DNA of 64,000 nt from Cryptomeria japonica (taxonomy: Eukaryota > Streptophyta > Pinopsida > Cupressales > Cupressaceae), in contig NC_081406.1 of the NCBI RefSeq assembly GCF_030272615.1, forward strand, positions 469,826,400 through 469,890,399. The letters run 5' to 3'. Below, one piece after another: positions 20,971 to 34,757 of the stretch. The notes under the pieces were generated by a model. The model made no database searches and was not told where the DNA came from. It saw only the letters and a program-made list of their open reading frames with translations. How positions within the stretch are numbered: the stretch's first letter is position 1; the number at the start of each line of letters is the position of its first letter. Position numbers and translations under genes: made by a program.

Positions 20971-20981
20971 AATGATTAGTG
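20971..20981 (+). repeat. Target-site duplication, right side of LINE A
   Basis: Exact second copy of AATGATTAGTG found at 13,045-13,055. Confidence 0.9.
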
Positions 20982-21902
20982 CAATTGATTAGGCCCCTTT
21001 GTAAGTTTTCACAACCTTTAGAGACCATTTCCACTTGTAACACTATTTCCATCATTTATTTTGTGAGATTATTTAATTGTGAGAATTGCACTAAGTGTTA
21101 ATGTTAAAATTTATTAAATCATTTTAATGATTTAATAGTTAATTGAGAGGGAAAATAAATGTTTAAAATGTTTTTAAATGTTTCCATGATATTCCCTCTT
21201 GTGAAATCAAATTTTCATGTTAATGTTTAATGTGAAAATGTTGAATTCATTTGCAAACTGGTAAACATTATTTTAACCTTTGAAAACTTGCCAAAAGAAA
21301 TTCCAACATTTGGGCATTAGTTTTAACACCATTTGGCATTGTTTTTTGCTTCTCTCACCACCAAAAATGACCCTGAAACAATTAAAATGCTCATAAAACT
21401 ATTTTTCATGGTATTTTGAATGTTTAAAGTGTTGGTGTAGATGTAAGACAATGATGAGAAGTGGTTATTCATATGCACAATCATTAGAGAGCATGTTGGG
21501 CACCATGATGCAGAGGGAAGGATGTTTTTGCTTTGTCATTGTTGCTAAATATAATGACTTATTATGATATCAAGAATGAAATAGCTTCTTGTAAAAACTA
21601 CTTTTATTAACATAAAAATAATGAAATAGATTCTTATTATGTGTAGGAAAAGAGTATGTTGGAAGGTGCGGGGCAAATACAACAAATTTTCTTATTGAGT
21701 GGAATTTGTTGAATGAGTGAAGTGTGATTGGTATGTAGGTCAAAATTTGTTTTCACAGGAAGGGTTGCTCCAATACAAACTGCAAAGAATAAGGAATCCC
21801 AAACAAGGTGCACTCATAAATAGATCTTTGTCAATTATTTGGCAAAATGCCAAATTGGATGCAAGAAAGTAGAAGTAAATTGTAAAAGTTCTCATCAAAG
21901 TC
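20982..21902. other. AT-rich sequence between LINE A and LINE B
   Basis: About 0.9 kb, rich in TTTAAATG and AATGTT words, without a supported gene or repeat boundary. Confidence 0.4.
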
Positions 21903-24900
21903 TTTTTTTTCAATAAAAGTGGATTATTCCACCAAACTTTTTTACTAATATTTTTTATTTTTTACACAAGATTCAAAAAGCATACCGGAGGAAAGAACCC
22001 TAGGAAGAAAACCTTTTCTCACAACTCATAAAATAAACCTATAGTATCCAACAGATCAGTTTATACATCCTACCCAAAATCACATACAAAATGCGGTCAC
22101 AACACATATAATATCAGTTTTACATAGAGCCCATATGGCAAATTGCAAACCCATTGGATAATTTTCAAATGTAAACTCCACAACTGCTATCAATGGAAGA
22201 AGACAAAATTTTCCAAAGCCTTGTGCCAAATCCCATGAGCCAAAAACCCTAGAAGGAATTTCCTCAAAACCCACCTCTCACTGATTAGCATTGCTATCAA
22301 TGGCTAAATTTGCCAAATAATCTGCAATCTTATTAACTTCTCTGTAACAATGGGATAACAAAAAAGATTCAAACAATTCTAGTTTTTGTAAAATGAGATC
22401 AAGTATATACTACAAATTCCAACAATTCAATTTCATTTTCATAACACATTGAATAATCACCATAGAATCACCTTCAGTTATTAAGTCCTTAATTCCCAAA
22501 GAGATTGCCATATCCAATCCAAAAGACAAAGCATTAAATTCCACATAATTGTTAGTTTTAAAACCAATAGCATGACACTTAGCTCGAATAAAATTTGTAT
22601 TGTGATCATAAATTACCATACCTACCCCAGCCGGCCCAGGGTTACCACGAGAGGCCCCATCAAAATTCAGTTTAAAGTGCCCCTGTGGAGGAGGTTTCCA
22701 TCTAGCAAAGCATCTCTTACCTATTGCATCATTCTTTTTTAAAATTGAACCATGAGAGGGTAAAACCGACAACATCTTCCAAACTCTAGTAACTCTACTA
22801 TCCCAGTGCGAAAAAGAAGTAAGATTTTCCATATTCTTATAAATAAATGACAAAGCAACCTCAGCTATTGAAGACTCAATTTTTAATAGAACCTCAGTCA
22901 CAGGAGAACTTGTTTTTTTAAATATCATGTTGTTTCGCTCTAGCCAAACATTCCAAATCACAATAGATGGAGATATGGTCCAAAGGCATGCATAAAAAGA
23001 TGAGGCAAATATAAAGGGCCAAGATCTAAAATGGGAAATGAGATCCTTACCAATAGCAAAGGATATATTTAACTTCTCAAACAACCACTGCCAACATTCA
23101 TAAGCATAATCACAATGTAGGAATAGGTGTGAAGAAGATTCCATTTTTTTGTTACAAAGGACACAAGGGAAAACAACAGTAATACCAAGCCTGTCCAGTC
23201 TCATACCTGTAAGGACTCTATCCTGAACTGCCAACCAAGCAAAGGCTCCAGCTTTAGGAAGACAAGCCGAATTCCAAAACAACTTATAAGGCTAGGATGA
23301 TAAATCTTTAGCAACCATAAGAGAGTTGTAACAATCTTTAATATTGTATTTACCAGAAATATTCTTTGTCCAAATAAGTTCATCCTCGGAATCAGAAAGA
23401 AATACAATTCTATCCCCCAAAATCTTCTCAAAATCTAATTTCATACTTTGGTCAACATCTAAGAAATCAATTGACTTCCATCTAGCTAGCTTAAGGGGTC
23501 CACTAGTCACAATTTCAAAATAATCTGCTACAAAAACACCCCAAAGGGAGGAAAGAATAGTGATCAGAGGAGACCAATCCCTAATATTCACCAGAGGTGT
23601 GTCTCCATTCCATACTTCATCCCAGAATCTGACCTTTCTACCATTATGAACGATCCATGAGAGATGAGACAAAATAATTGATCTACATTTACAAAGGAAA
23701 TTCCAAATAGCAGAACCTGAAGGCAAATTTGAGACTTTAAAAATATACTCTCTCGATCCATTATTTAAATATTTGGCAAACATAATCTGTGCCCATAAGG
23801 AGCTAGGCTTGTCATATAGTTTCCAAACCAACTTAGCACTTAAGGCTAAATTATGATTCTCCAGACTTTGAATTCCCGTTCCCCCAAGTTCCTTAGGCAA
23901 ACATACCTTATCCCATGCTATTAAAGGGAGTTTCTTCTTTCCATCTTTATTATTGTTCCAAAGAAAATCTCTAAGAGTATCCTGTAAACTAACAATAACT
24001 ACTTTTGGAGACTTCAAAACAAACATGAGATATATGGGAATGGCATTCAAAATAGACTTGATGAGAATAATTTTACCCGCCAAAGTTAACCATCTATGAT
24101 TCCATGAGAGAATTCTTTTAGAAATGACCGAAATAATCTTATCCCAAAAACCAATCTTATCTTGTTTAACAAAGAAAGGAATCCCAAGGTAAGTACATGG
24201 AAGATTTCTAGTCTCAAATCCCCAAAAGGATTGCAACCTATGTTGAACCAATTGTGATGTATTAAGGAAGAAAATCTTTGATTTATCACCATTCACTTTC
24301 TGACCAAAAAATGATGCATAATTCTGTATTATTCCTTTAGTCACTTTTGCCTCAACTAATGAAGCATGTCCAAATAACAAAGTATCATCTGGAAAGAGAC
24401 AATGAGAAATACTTTGGGGAATATTCTAAATCCTTATACCTTTCCAAAGCCCCCCACTTTAGTAGCCCTAATAGCCCAACTAAAGGTTTTAGCTAGGAGA
24501 ATAAACAAAAAGGGAGAAAGGGGATCTCCCTATCTCAAACCCCTGGAGGAAGTGAAAAAACCATAGGGAGAACCATTAATTAAAACCGAGAATCTGCAGA
24601 AGAAATACATGCACGAATCCATTTGACCCAGGCTTTGGAAAAACCTAACTTCTGAAGAACAATACATAAAGCCCCCCACTCTACTCTATCATAAGCCTTC
24701 ATCATGTCTAGTTTAAGTATCATGGCCGGGGTTCTTTGGGTGGAAATAGAATGCAGCACCTCATGTGCTACAATTGCACCCTTTGTCATCTCCCTTCTAG
24801 GAACAAAACCACCTTGCTCCAATGAAATGATCCCAGGTAGAATTTTTGCCAACCTAAGGGAAATTGCCTTCGTAAATATCTTATACAAAGTGTTACATAA

Positions 24901-25890
24901 AGCAATGGGATGAAAGTCAGCAAAATTCTTAGTATCCTCTTTTTTAGGAATAATTGCAATCATTGTAGTATTAAGTTCTTTTAAAATAGACCTATTTCTC
25001 CTAGCTTCCTCAAGAGCCAATAAAACATCATTTCCCACAAAATCCCAACATTTCTGAAAAAATAAAAGAGTAAAACCATCTGGTCCCGGAGCTTTATCTG
25101 GATTCATGGCAAAGACAACACTCTTAACTTCTTCTAAGGAAAAGGGAGACATCGACATCTTATTGTCTTCCAAATATACTAAAGGAGGAATATTAGATAT
25201 AATATCATTGTTGAGATTTCCATTTTCCAAAGATAATAATGACTTAAAAAACCTAACTGCCTCTGAAGTAATGTCCTCCGGCTCTGTCAATAAATTCCCA
25301 TTCTGACATTGAATACAAGATATCCTATTCTTACATCTGTTAATCTTAGTTGAAGAATGAAAAAAAAATTTGTTCCTGTCACCATCTAAAAGCCATAACT
25401 CTCTAGATTTCTATCTCCAATAGATTTCCTCTCTAGCTAACACCTCCTCAAGCTATAATTTTAGTGACTTCAATTCATCAAAAACTTGTGGCACCATACC
25501 ATGTTGAAGCACATGAGTATTAAGACACTCAATCATATCTTGAATCCTTTGTTTCTCCTGAAAAATGTTCTTAAAATGCGAGATATTTCATTCCCTAATA
25601 TTCAATTTCAAATAACTTAACTTCTTAGAAATCTAAAACATATGGGACCCAGAACAAAAAGGAGTAGAATTCCACCATTTCATAAGAAGAGGCAAAAAGG
25701 AAGAATCCCTAAACCACATGGACTCAAATTCAAATGGAGACTTAAAAGAATCCCTATCCTCAATAACTGAAAGGGAAATTGGAAAATGATCAGAACCTGA
25801 GACTAGTAGAATAGAGGAAAAGAATTCAAAATATGAATCAATCCAATTCTCAAATAACAAAAAAATATCAATTGCAAAAAAAAGATCAAG
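21903..25890 (-). mobile_element. LINE B: 5'-truncated L1-type LINE
   Basis: On the minus strand the order is endonuclease end, RT, thumb, zf-RVT, RNase H, short tail, then a possible A-run (T-run on the plus strand at 21,903-21,910). The copy lacks ORF1 and most of the endonuclease, as expected from incomplete reverse transcription. No TSD was found at the approximate ends, so both boundaries are provisional. It belongs to the same superfamily as LINE A but is a distinct family by its translation, and no ORF3-like sequence follows its RNase H. Confidence 0.85.
22080..25890 (-). pseudogene. LINE B ORF2 remnant (endonuclease end, RT, zf-RVT, RNase H)
   Basis: Reading on the minus strand: the endonuclease end has SGSDHFPISL (near 25,800). 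Next come RELWLLDGDRN (near 25,400) and the RT motifs NPDKAPGPDGF (25,110), FHPIALCNTLYK (24,920) and KLDMMKAYDRVEW (24,690). The conserved GLRQGDPLSPF region near 24,530 has Gln replaced by TAG. A frameshift then precedes LFPDDTLLFG (24,385), where Ala of FADD is Pro. The thumb reads LTLAGKIILIKSIL, the zf-RVT region CLPKAGAFAWLA (23,250), and RNase H keeps LNFDGASRGNPGPAG (22,650), a VEF in place of the usual AE, and TEGDS (22,480). A TAG at 23,292-23,294 separates thumb and zf-RVT in one frame. The tail to 22,080 is hydrophobic and not recognised. Confidence 0.88.
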
Positions 25891-27423
25891 ATGGAGAAAA
25901 AAGTGAAATGGAATATCTCAAGGGTCAATATTTTTATCTGGAGAGGCAAAAATTGCAGTAAGTCAATTTTTTACTCATGGGCAATGTGTTTCATGGGAGC
26001 AGTCAGCGTAGAGGAAAAAGACAAGTTCTGGTTATGATTTAAAGTGTAAATAAGAAAAAACTAATGAAGGAGTGTATTCTCTAATACAAAGCAAGGGATG
26101 ATAAGAGTGCCAAGTATCATCTATGGATTAATTTTGGGTCTCCTTCTATCCTTAAGAATATAATTTCTTTTTGTGATAATTTTGAATTTGTTGCTGGGAT
26201 AGAGGTTTTCTTTGTAAAGGTGTGAAACTTCAATGTGTACGATAAGGTCATGATTTGTAAATTTATCAAAGTGCAAAAGAGATTTCATGTTTATTATAGT
26301 TGTTTTTAATACATATATTTATCATATTTTGAAATAAAATGATCAAGGGCTATTTGTTTCATCTCTGCAATTTTTTATGTAGTACATATATATATATATA
26401 TATATATATTGTGTGTGTGTGTGTTTATCTTCAAGGAAAATATTAAATGGTTATGAAAAAAGTATTAATGTGGTGAATCACATGTGGAGGATCTCAAAGA
26501 AGAGCTACAGTAAATCCTACAAATACGAGGTATCAATGTAAAGCAATGATATACTCTAAATGCACTAATTAGAAATTAGGCTGCTAGAACAATGCATTTA
26601 CTTGTTGTGAACTGACTTTGTAGCCTTGAGAAGCCACCTATGGCCAATATTGAGTTACCTTTCATGTTTCTTGGCACACTTTTGTGAGTGCATCTTTTGT
26701 TATATAATACCCTGACTAATACTTAAATGAATCAATTGGTATTGTTAAAAGGGTTACTCCCTAGGTCTTACGAAGCCTAAAGTGTAGGAAAGATGTGTTT
26801 ATTATTAGTCTCCTATTCATTGGCCAAGTCCTACATTAAAATTGAGTATGATAAAATGGATAACCTTTAGGTTTTAATGATCTATTGATTTAGAAACCAA
26901 CAATTCATCATTTCTTTGACTAATGAAACACTATGCAAAAAAACATGATTTATCAATACATTTCACCATTGTTTACATAGAAATTAAACGAGTTCATACA
27001 CATGTCAGCAAGGAGGATATTCTAATCTAACCATCATTCTAATTAAGCACTAGATATTGCACATTCTTTACAATGTACTCCCTTGCACATTCTATCATGA
27101 ATTTGTAATGGACATGATAGAGAACAACACTTAACATGAAACATGACCAATAATATCAAACATTTTTAATAGGCACCATGAGAATTTTAAAAAAAAACAA
27201 GAGGGATAATTATCAATTCCAACACTAAATCATAAAAATGTTGGCAATTTAAACATTAAATCAAGGGTGACAAGGGTGACAAAATAGATAGCTAGAGAAG
27301 TTTTCTAACTAAACCAAGCATAACAAAATTTAAAAATTCAATGCTCGTCCTTCCAACATGTGGAACATTTCATCAGTAGCTGAAATATAACATCAAACCT
27401 GTAACACTCATATAACATAGTGA
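25891..27423. other. Unassigned AT-rich sequence with a TA/TG microsatellite
   Basis: No gene is supported in this 1.5 kb. A compound microsatellite, (TA)n followed by (TG)n, lies at 26,386-26,424. Confidence 0.45.
26386..26424 (+). repeat. (TA)n(TG)n compound microsatellite
   Basis: About twelve TA units run directly into about seven TG units. Confidence 0.9.
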
Positions 27424-27428
27424 CTAAT
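27424..27428 (+). repeat. 5-bp TSD (CTAAT), left of the solo LTR
   Basis: CTAAT here and at 28,761-28,765 flank the LTR exactly. Confidence 0.8.
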
Positions 27429-28760
27429 TGTTGGATATTATTGTTGGTATGGTGCAAATATGTGCTCTAATGATATCTGAGAAATGTGTTGTCATTGATG
27501 TCAATATATCTTCTCTATCTAGCACAATGATGCAGTGGAGTTCAGCTAGATGGTTTATGTTGTATATTGATGATCAGTGTTTACAGATTAAAGGGTTTGT
27601 AGAGTGATATCTCTAGTTGATTCAATGCAATTGTCAAAGGCTCGCATGAAGATTTGAGTGAGTTATGAGTATCTATGGTGTGGCCAGTTTTTGTGTTGTT
27701 CAGTATTGTTAGTGTTTAGTATTTTGATATGCATTGCTCCACATTGTAATATCTTACTTTGTGGATTTGAAAATATGTTTGGGACATTGATGTGTGTCTT
27801 CAATTCAAGTGGTTCATGATTTGGAGCTCTACAAGTGATTTTTCCAAGTTGACAGTCAGCTTAGTTATTGTTGTTGAAGTTCGGTATGATGATAATGATG
27901 ATTTTAGTAATTTGAGTTGGTGTGGATGTTTCTATGGTAATTCATGATGCTTGTGGATGTTTATAGATCATGTGCTATCCGTGCTGGTGGTCTAGTGGTG
28001 TTCTTCATGTTCTTGGTCAACATGATGATTGTAGCATGTTGCAGATGTTTAATGCATAATTATTGGAGGTGTTTCATATTTGAGGTGGCAATTTAGGTCC
28101 ATGCTATGTCTTAGCCAACATTGTTTTGGTTTGCATGTGATATTGTAGTGTGTATGGTTATATTTTTGTAATTAGGAGATATGTGTTGAGCTGACCTTGA
28201 TGATATTAATCCAAGGTTGATGTCATGTATAAATAAATGTAATATATTTGTAATTGAGTGTGTTGTAGATGATTGTATGTGTGAATAATGTATTGATCTT
28301 TCAAAGGTAGAGCAGAAGTGTGAGAAGAGGAAATTATATGTGCTTAACCAGAACTATAACCAGACATTAGAAGATGTTATTTTATCAGTTCATGATCTTT
28401 TGGATGTAATCTGAATGTGTTTGTAAGGAAGTGAGCCTTCCCAAGGTTGTTGCCCTTTGTTGTTTTTGAGTAATGAGCTCTAGACAGTGTGCCTGAATGC
28501 ATGTGCATTCCCCATTGTAATATTTCATATACTTCTAATAGGATATCATCATATTGTGGGTGGGTTCCCACCATGGTTTTTCCCTTGACCGAATTTTCCA
28601 CGTCAAAATCTTGGTGTTATGTGTGTTCATGTTGTACTGTTGATTTATACTTTCCTTGTTAATTATTAGATCTAAGATTAAAGTAAGTTGTTGCAAGTTT
28701 TGGTGACAACTGATTCACCCCCCAACTTAGTTGTCTACCTGTTATCAAGTCATTTCATCA
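27429..28760 (+). repeat. Solo LTR, Sirevirus-like copia family
   Basis: A 1,332-bp unit begins TGTTGG and ends ATCA, with a perfect 5-bp TSD (CTAAT). Near its right end it shares with the LTRs of the 33.5-kb and 50.4-kb elements the succession GAGCTCTAG...GTGTGCCTGAATGCA, CACCATGGTTTTTCCC and CTGATTCACCCCCC. No PBS or polypurine tract adjoins, so it is a solo LTR left by LTR-LTR recombination. Confidence 0.8.
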
Positions 28761-28765
28761 CTAAT
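28761..28765 (+). repeat. 5-bp TSD (CTAAT), right of the solo LTR
   Basis: Exact second copy of the sequence at 27,424-27,428. Confidence 0.8.
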
Positions 28766-30077
28766 ATCAACCATATTTGAGGGAGTAACATATACATGAC
28801 ACTTGGTAATAGGACATACTAGGTATGCTTGAGAACATGTGCTACATGCTGAAATGAAATTAAGCATTTAAAAACAACAACTTAGCAGTTTAACAGAAAG
28901 GAAAGAATATAATTTTTTTTTGAATTACAATAACTGAAATGAAACTAGATATAACTAGGAGCTAGATATAAAACAAATCCATGTTGTAAGGAAGAATAGT
29001 AGATATGAAAGTAACTTAAAACATTTCATTTTAAGTGGAGGCGAAAGAGTTTAGAAAGTACATTTCTCTTGATGCTAACATTCTGAACTTCCATAACTTT
29101 ATCAACAAACCAATGAGGAGGGAAAGTATTATCAAGGCACTTTTTTGCCCAACCATGGACTTACTAGTCCCCCATGCCTTATCTGACTGGATTGGCCCAA
29201 CCCTTTGTAGGGAGGTAATGGGAAGTGAAACTTATGCCATCTCAGACTTGGTGTTTAGGACCTACAAAAACTAGTCGGTCATAAACTATGGGTAACTCCA
29301 AACTAGTATGACACTCATGACTAGAGGTGCATTTGGTTCTAGTGATCTGACGGTATCTTGCATTATGTAGCACCACCTTGCCCAAGGTTTTAAACATTAA
29401 AAGCACAAATAAGTGTGCTATCAATAATCACCACCCTTCTCGACATAGGTCTAGGGTCAAGTAGGTTCAACCAACAAGGAGCCATAACTGATCTCACTTA
29501 GAAACTATTAGACATACAATGGGTTTACATTCTTTTTGGTTATCAGTACTAATTCTCATAGGAAGTTTCTATTTTTTTTTTCATTCAAGGTTTAAAAAGG
29601 TATTAATAATACAACTAATTCCCTGGAATGGGAAGGTAAGAAGTTAAGAACTGCCTATTGTCCGTTTGATCCTTAAGTATGGAATAAACACCATGTACAC
29701 CATGTCTCTTCTATCATTACAATTTTGAGGGTATTCTCTTTAAATGAGATGCTAACTGCATCATGGTACAATTGTACTTCTCTTACCCATTCCCTTCCTA
29801 GTCTAAGGTTTTAGTTTAACATGAGCTAGAGATGGTAAATCTCAAATAGATAGATCATCCTCACCGTTGTTATGATTTTTCAGACTTAGACAACTCTGAG
29901 ACAACTCAATAAAGAGGGTAAATTCTTCATAGTACAAGTCTTGCGTATGCAAACCTTCCAAACTAAATGGTATATTTTTGTGCACCTCCTTACTAGTTAT
30001 AATCTTTATGATTTTTAGATTATAGTTCAAATTGAATGGTGCATTTCTACACCTCCTTACTGGTTATAGTCTTTATG
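28766..30077. other. Unassigned sequence
   Basis: No supported gene. A 79-codon ORF at 29,035-29,274 has a plausible composition but no recognised motif and no context, so it is not called. Confidence 0.4.
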
Positions 30078-30980
<903 letters not shown>

Positions 30981-32566
30981 ACATTCTTTTCTACTAACTC
31001 AAAAAAATGGAATTGACTGCAATATTTCCTTTTAGCTTATCCTTTTTACCAACTTAGAAAGAAAGAAATGACTGCAATGGTTCTATTTTACACATTCTTT
31101 CTTATCTCCTTTAATCATTATGGAAAGACAAAATATGTTCTCAAATTGCAGTGTTTGAGAAGTATATCATGACCTGAAGGAATGAAAATAAGAAGATGAG
31201 TTTGTACTACTCCACGCCTTCACAATGGGTTCCTTCTATATTCCACGTATCCAGAAAACCTAGCCAAAATGCATATTTCCAACCACAAGAAAAAGGAAAA
31301 ATATGCATCGTTTTCTTCAAGAGCCGGCCTATATATTTACCCCAAAAAGTATTCCATGACCAATACACCCTAATACCAAGCATTCTTCCCTAATTTGCCC
31401 AAGGAGAGTCATGGGAATTTTTCCTACCCTCCTCACGCCATTTTCTTGCCTCATTGCTTCTTGGAGAAGACTCAATGCCTCATGCCCAAAAACCTCTTCT
31501 CTCCTTTCATCGAAGCTTCTCCAAGAATCATTTAAGGAAAAAAAAAACAATAATAAATGGTGTCCAATTTTATTTTCCATATCATTTCATATAATGACCG
31601 ATAAAAATATTACATAGATATTTATTTTTAAGCATCCAATTTTATTTTCATTCACCTCAAATGAATTTTAAATTTATCAAGTAAACATAGAAGCCAAGGT
31701 TCATCATGCCTGATAAAATGTATCAAGGTCATGTGATAAGAGATGATTATTATGCATTGCGTTAAGGATGGGGTGAATGTTTTGTTTTATATCCTTATTT
31801 TATGCCACTTATACTATTAGTGGCTTAGGAATGATTTTAAAATTAATGTAAATAACAAGGCCCCCAGCTTCTCACACTTAGCTTTATTAAAAAATGCCAA
31901 ATAGAGTTGGCCTAAGGTATTTTAAAAATGAACCTTACCTTTGCAAGAGTATTAGTATAAGATATTCATATATTTATATATGTGAATTTATACATCTTAT
32001 GTATGTATGTTTGCGGGAGCACGTATACGGTCATGTATATGTACTCTCATATACATGTATTTGCATAATATATATACGTTATAAAATATGAGCCGTTGCA
32101 AATTTTAATTTAATTATTAATAAAATAATTTATTATAAATTAATTAATAATAAAAATAAATTAACTCGAAAATAAATCCATAACCTTGGGTCATGAAACC
32201 CAAAAACCTCTATACAGACCAGTTAGGGTTACCTGACGTGACGGGATGCTGTAATTAATCAAGGTCAATATGAGACTACTTGACTCAAGGTTAGGGCTTC
32301 CCAGATGGCATAAGTTATTCCCTCTCCTTACCTCTTGACCTAATGATACTTCCCCTCCCTTCTTGGAGGATGGCGATCTCTTGCACACACTTGGCCAGTT
32401 CAACCAATTAGATCAAAATCTTGTCCCACTCTGATATTTCAAATATGATTTATAAAAATGAAACATCATGTCATAATGTTATCTATCATGTCATCGATTT
32501 AACAATTATGAGTCATCAATTCGTTATTCTAAGCACAATTATCATCATTCAATTGTGCATATACAT
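30981..32566. other. Unassigned sequence, possibly 3' interior of the gypsy element at 32.7 kb
   Basis: No gene can be supported. It lies immediately upstream of the presumed 3' LTR, so part of it may be the non-coding 3' interior of that element. Short ORFs on both strands at 31,330-31,580 and 32,191-32,403 show no recognised motif. Confidence 0.35.
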
Positions 32567-32740
32567 CTAGGGCACATTCATTCAATTTAAACATGAACAT
32601 CTAGGGCATGCTTAATTAGTTAAAAACATGAAACATCTAGGGCACACTTAAACATCTTGCAAGTATATCATAGATCAACTAGGGCACACATATAACATGT
32701 CATAATCACAACATATAAAAAAACTAGGGCACAAGTGGGA
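32567..32740 (+). repeat. CTAGGGCA(C/T) short repeats and possible polypurine tract before the long gypsy LTR
   Basis: The word CTAGGGCA recurs at about 32,568, 32,602, 32,638, 32,679 and 32,724. The last one runs into ACAAGTGGGA, directly followed by TGTGACAACATG, the style of a gypsy 3' polypurine tract and LTR start. The tract is interrupted by C and T, so the call is weak. Confidence 0.4.
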
Positions 32741-33529
32741 TGTGACAACATGCTCAAGCACACTAGGAAAATGAGTCTTCTACGACTTCAATTTTATGCA
32801 AATTTTAAGCATTGAACTGGGAAGCCATGTATTCTACTCAACTTGCAGAAATTTATGATTTTAAATGAAATTTTGTAGTCCCTCCTATGTTTTCAGTATG
32901 TCATCATTATTTTTGATCCATTTTCAATATTGTATATGGTATACTAGATTGTGCATATGATCATTCTTTTATATTGGCATGCACATGGTGCATCCTTGAT
33001 ATAGTTATATTATTTTGATCATGTGGATATTACATGCTTATCATTATAGTTGACTATACATGTTAGAATCGATGATTAATTATTCTTATGATGATGTTAT
33101 GATATACTGACTATATTTATGATGTTGACCTTGATTGGGGAATTTATATGCACTTTGGATATGATGTATATGCATAGGTATTTCTGATGTTTTTTGAGTG
33201 AAGGAAGTATTAAGTATCGACACCAATTGGCTTCATAGGTCTAAGCGTACCCTTTCCTAGTAGTAAATAATAAGAGATAGAACATTGATCATTATGCCAC
33301 CTTGCCTTACCCATTGTACCTCTTTGAGGATATTTTCCTTATGTTTATGATTTTATGCCCTAGCTACCAGAGTGGTAATGTCCAAAATAACCTATTACCC
33401 CCTTGTGGTCGACTAGTAAAGATTGATTGTGCATATTTTCTTATTTGCATTTTATCATTAATTTTAACTATGAAAATAAGTTTTAGTGTTAACTTAATGG
33501 CAATTTAATATTTAGTGTTAAAATGTGCC
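32741..33529 (+). repeat. Long gypsy LTR, plus-strand copy, segment 1 of 3
   Basis: The stretch matches the reverse complement of 49,930-50,419, for example TATGCATAGGTA followed by GTTTTTTGAGTG and later TGGTAATGT and CTTGTGGT. It is cut at 33,530 by the Sirevirus-like element 1. The left end TGTGACAACATG is inferred from the presumed polypurine tract; homology to the minus copy is visible only from about 33,060 because the minus copy is itself interrupted there. Confidence 0.65.
33525..33529 (+). repeat. 5-bp TSD (GTGCC), left of Sirevirus-like element 1
   Basis: GTGCC is repeated at 41,049-41,053, directly after the 3' LTR. Flanking sequence on both sides joins into the long gypsy LTR. 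Confidence 0.9.
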
Positions 33530-34689
33530 TATTGGCAAAAGACGTTGTTTTGGTGATGTTCCGACGAAGATTGATGATGTTAGATGCATGGAGATTTATT
33601 AGGGGTTGTCATTGATGGCAACTCAACCTAGTAATCTTATCTGGTATATGGAGATTGGGATTATCAGAAGTCTTAAGTAAGTTTTTCTATTCATACAACG
33701 TAAGTCTGGTTGGTGGAACACAAGGTATTGATCTAGTGAGCAATATTCATTTTTGGTGATGCAGTTTTAGTTGCGGTGATTGGGAATAGTTGATTGGATG
33801 TGTGAGTCATCTTATCATACAATTCTAGCCTTCAGTGTTGATTCTAGTGCAATTTTATTGGTCTGGTATCTAGTATTGCAAGAAGAACAGGGTTATTCTC
33901 ATATTTGATGGTGTAGTGTGTGGTCTAGATTCCTTGAGATGATTCCAATGGACGTTGATGAGTTCGAGGTGATTGGGCTGACCTATGGAAAGCTTGTGAT
34001 TATATATTTTACATTCAAAGTAAGGATTTGTAGAGGATTGAGTCGACATGAAACCATATGTTTCACATTTTTCTGTTTTGAGAAGTTGACTAGTTGAAGA
34101 TCTATTTTGGTTGTGCGGATATATAAGATCAACTTGAATGATGATTTGGAGTGTGTGTGTGGATGTGAGATGGAAGTGACTGAGTGCAATTTCACGTGCG
34201 CATCTTAAGTTTTAATGATCAGGTACATGTAGCAGAGCAGTTTTCTTGAGTAGTGACAGTGGATCATTCTTAAGCCTAACCGGAACTGATACTTGGCATT
34301 TGTAGATGCTATACTCTAGTTAAAACATTGTATTTTCTTCTATATCTCATTTTTAGGATAGTGAGTCCTCTGGGGTTGTAACCCTATTTTGTAATTGAGC
34401 AGTGAGCTCTAGGTAGTGTGCCTGAATGCAAGTGTATTCCACTTTTGTAATATTGTTTTACTACTGGCCATAGTATAATAATATTGTGGGTACTCAATCC
34501 CACCATGGTTTTTCCCTTTTTGGGTTTCTATGTAAAAATTCTGGTGTTATGGTTGTATGGTTATTTGCTTTATGTTTTTGTATTATATCTTCTTTTCTTT
34601 GCATCTAGTAGTTAAAGAATCAGTTTTATAAATTAGTAAATAGCAGAACACTGATTTGCCCCTGCTCTCAGTGTTCATTGATTCCAACA
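33530..34689 (+). repeat. 5' LTR of element 1
   Basis: 1,160 bp, starting TATTGG (TG start mutated to TA) and ending CCAACA. It aligns along its whole length with 39,869-41,048 with scattered substitutions. It includes CACCATGGTTTTTCCC and the CAGTGTTCATTGATTCCAA end. Confidence 0.9.
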
Positions 34690-34691
34690 AT

Positions 34692-34704
34692 TAGTATCAT
34701 AGCC
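34692..34704 (+). promoter_or_regulatory. Primer-binding site of element 1 (initiator Met type, degenerate)
   Basis: TAGTATCATAGCC lies two bases after the LTR and corresponds to TGGTATCAGAGCC with two changes. Confidence 0.75.
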
Positions 34705-34757
34705 TTGTGCCTCAGAAGAAACCTAATAGCTTGAGGAAGATCTGGAAGATTGAATCA

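Noticed and set aside
21903-25890. A target-site duplication for LINE B
   Set aside because: I looked for repeats of the sequence after the T-run (21,890-21,903) near 25,850-26,100 and found none that holds.
29035-29274. 79-codon plus-strand ORF
   Set aside because: No motif, no homologous copy in the window and no flanking gene structure; length is within chance for this AT-rich DNA.
31196-31617. Overlapping ORFs on both strands
   Set aside because: Neither strand shows a recognised domain, and both are short; no way to choose.
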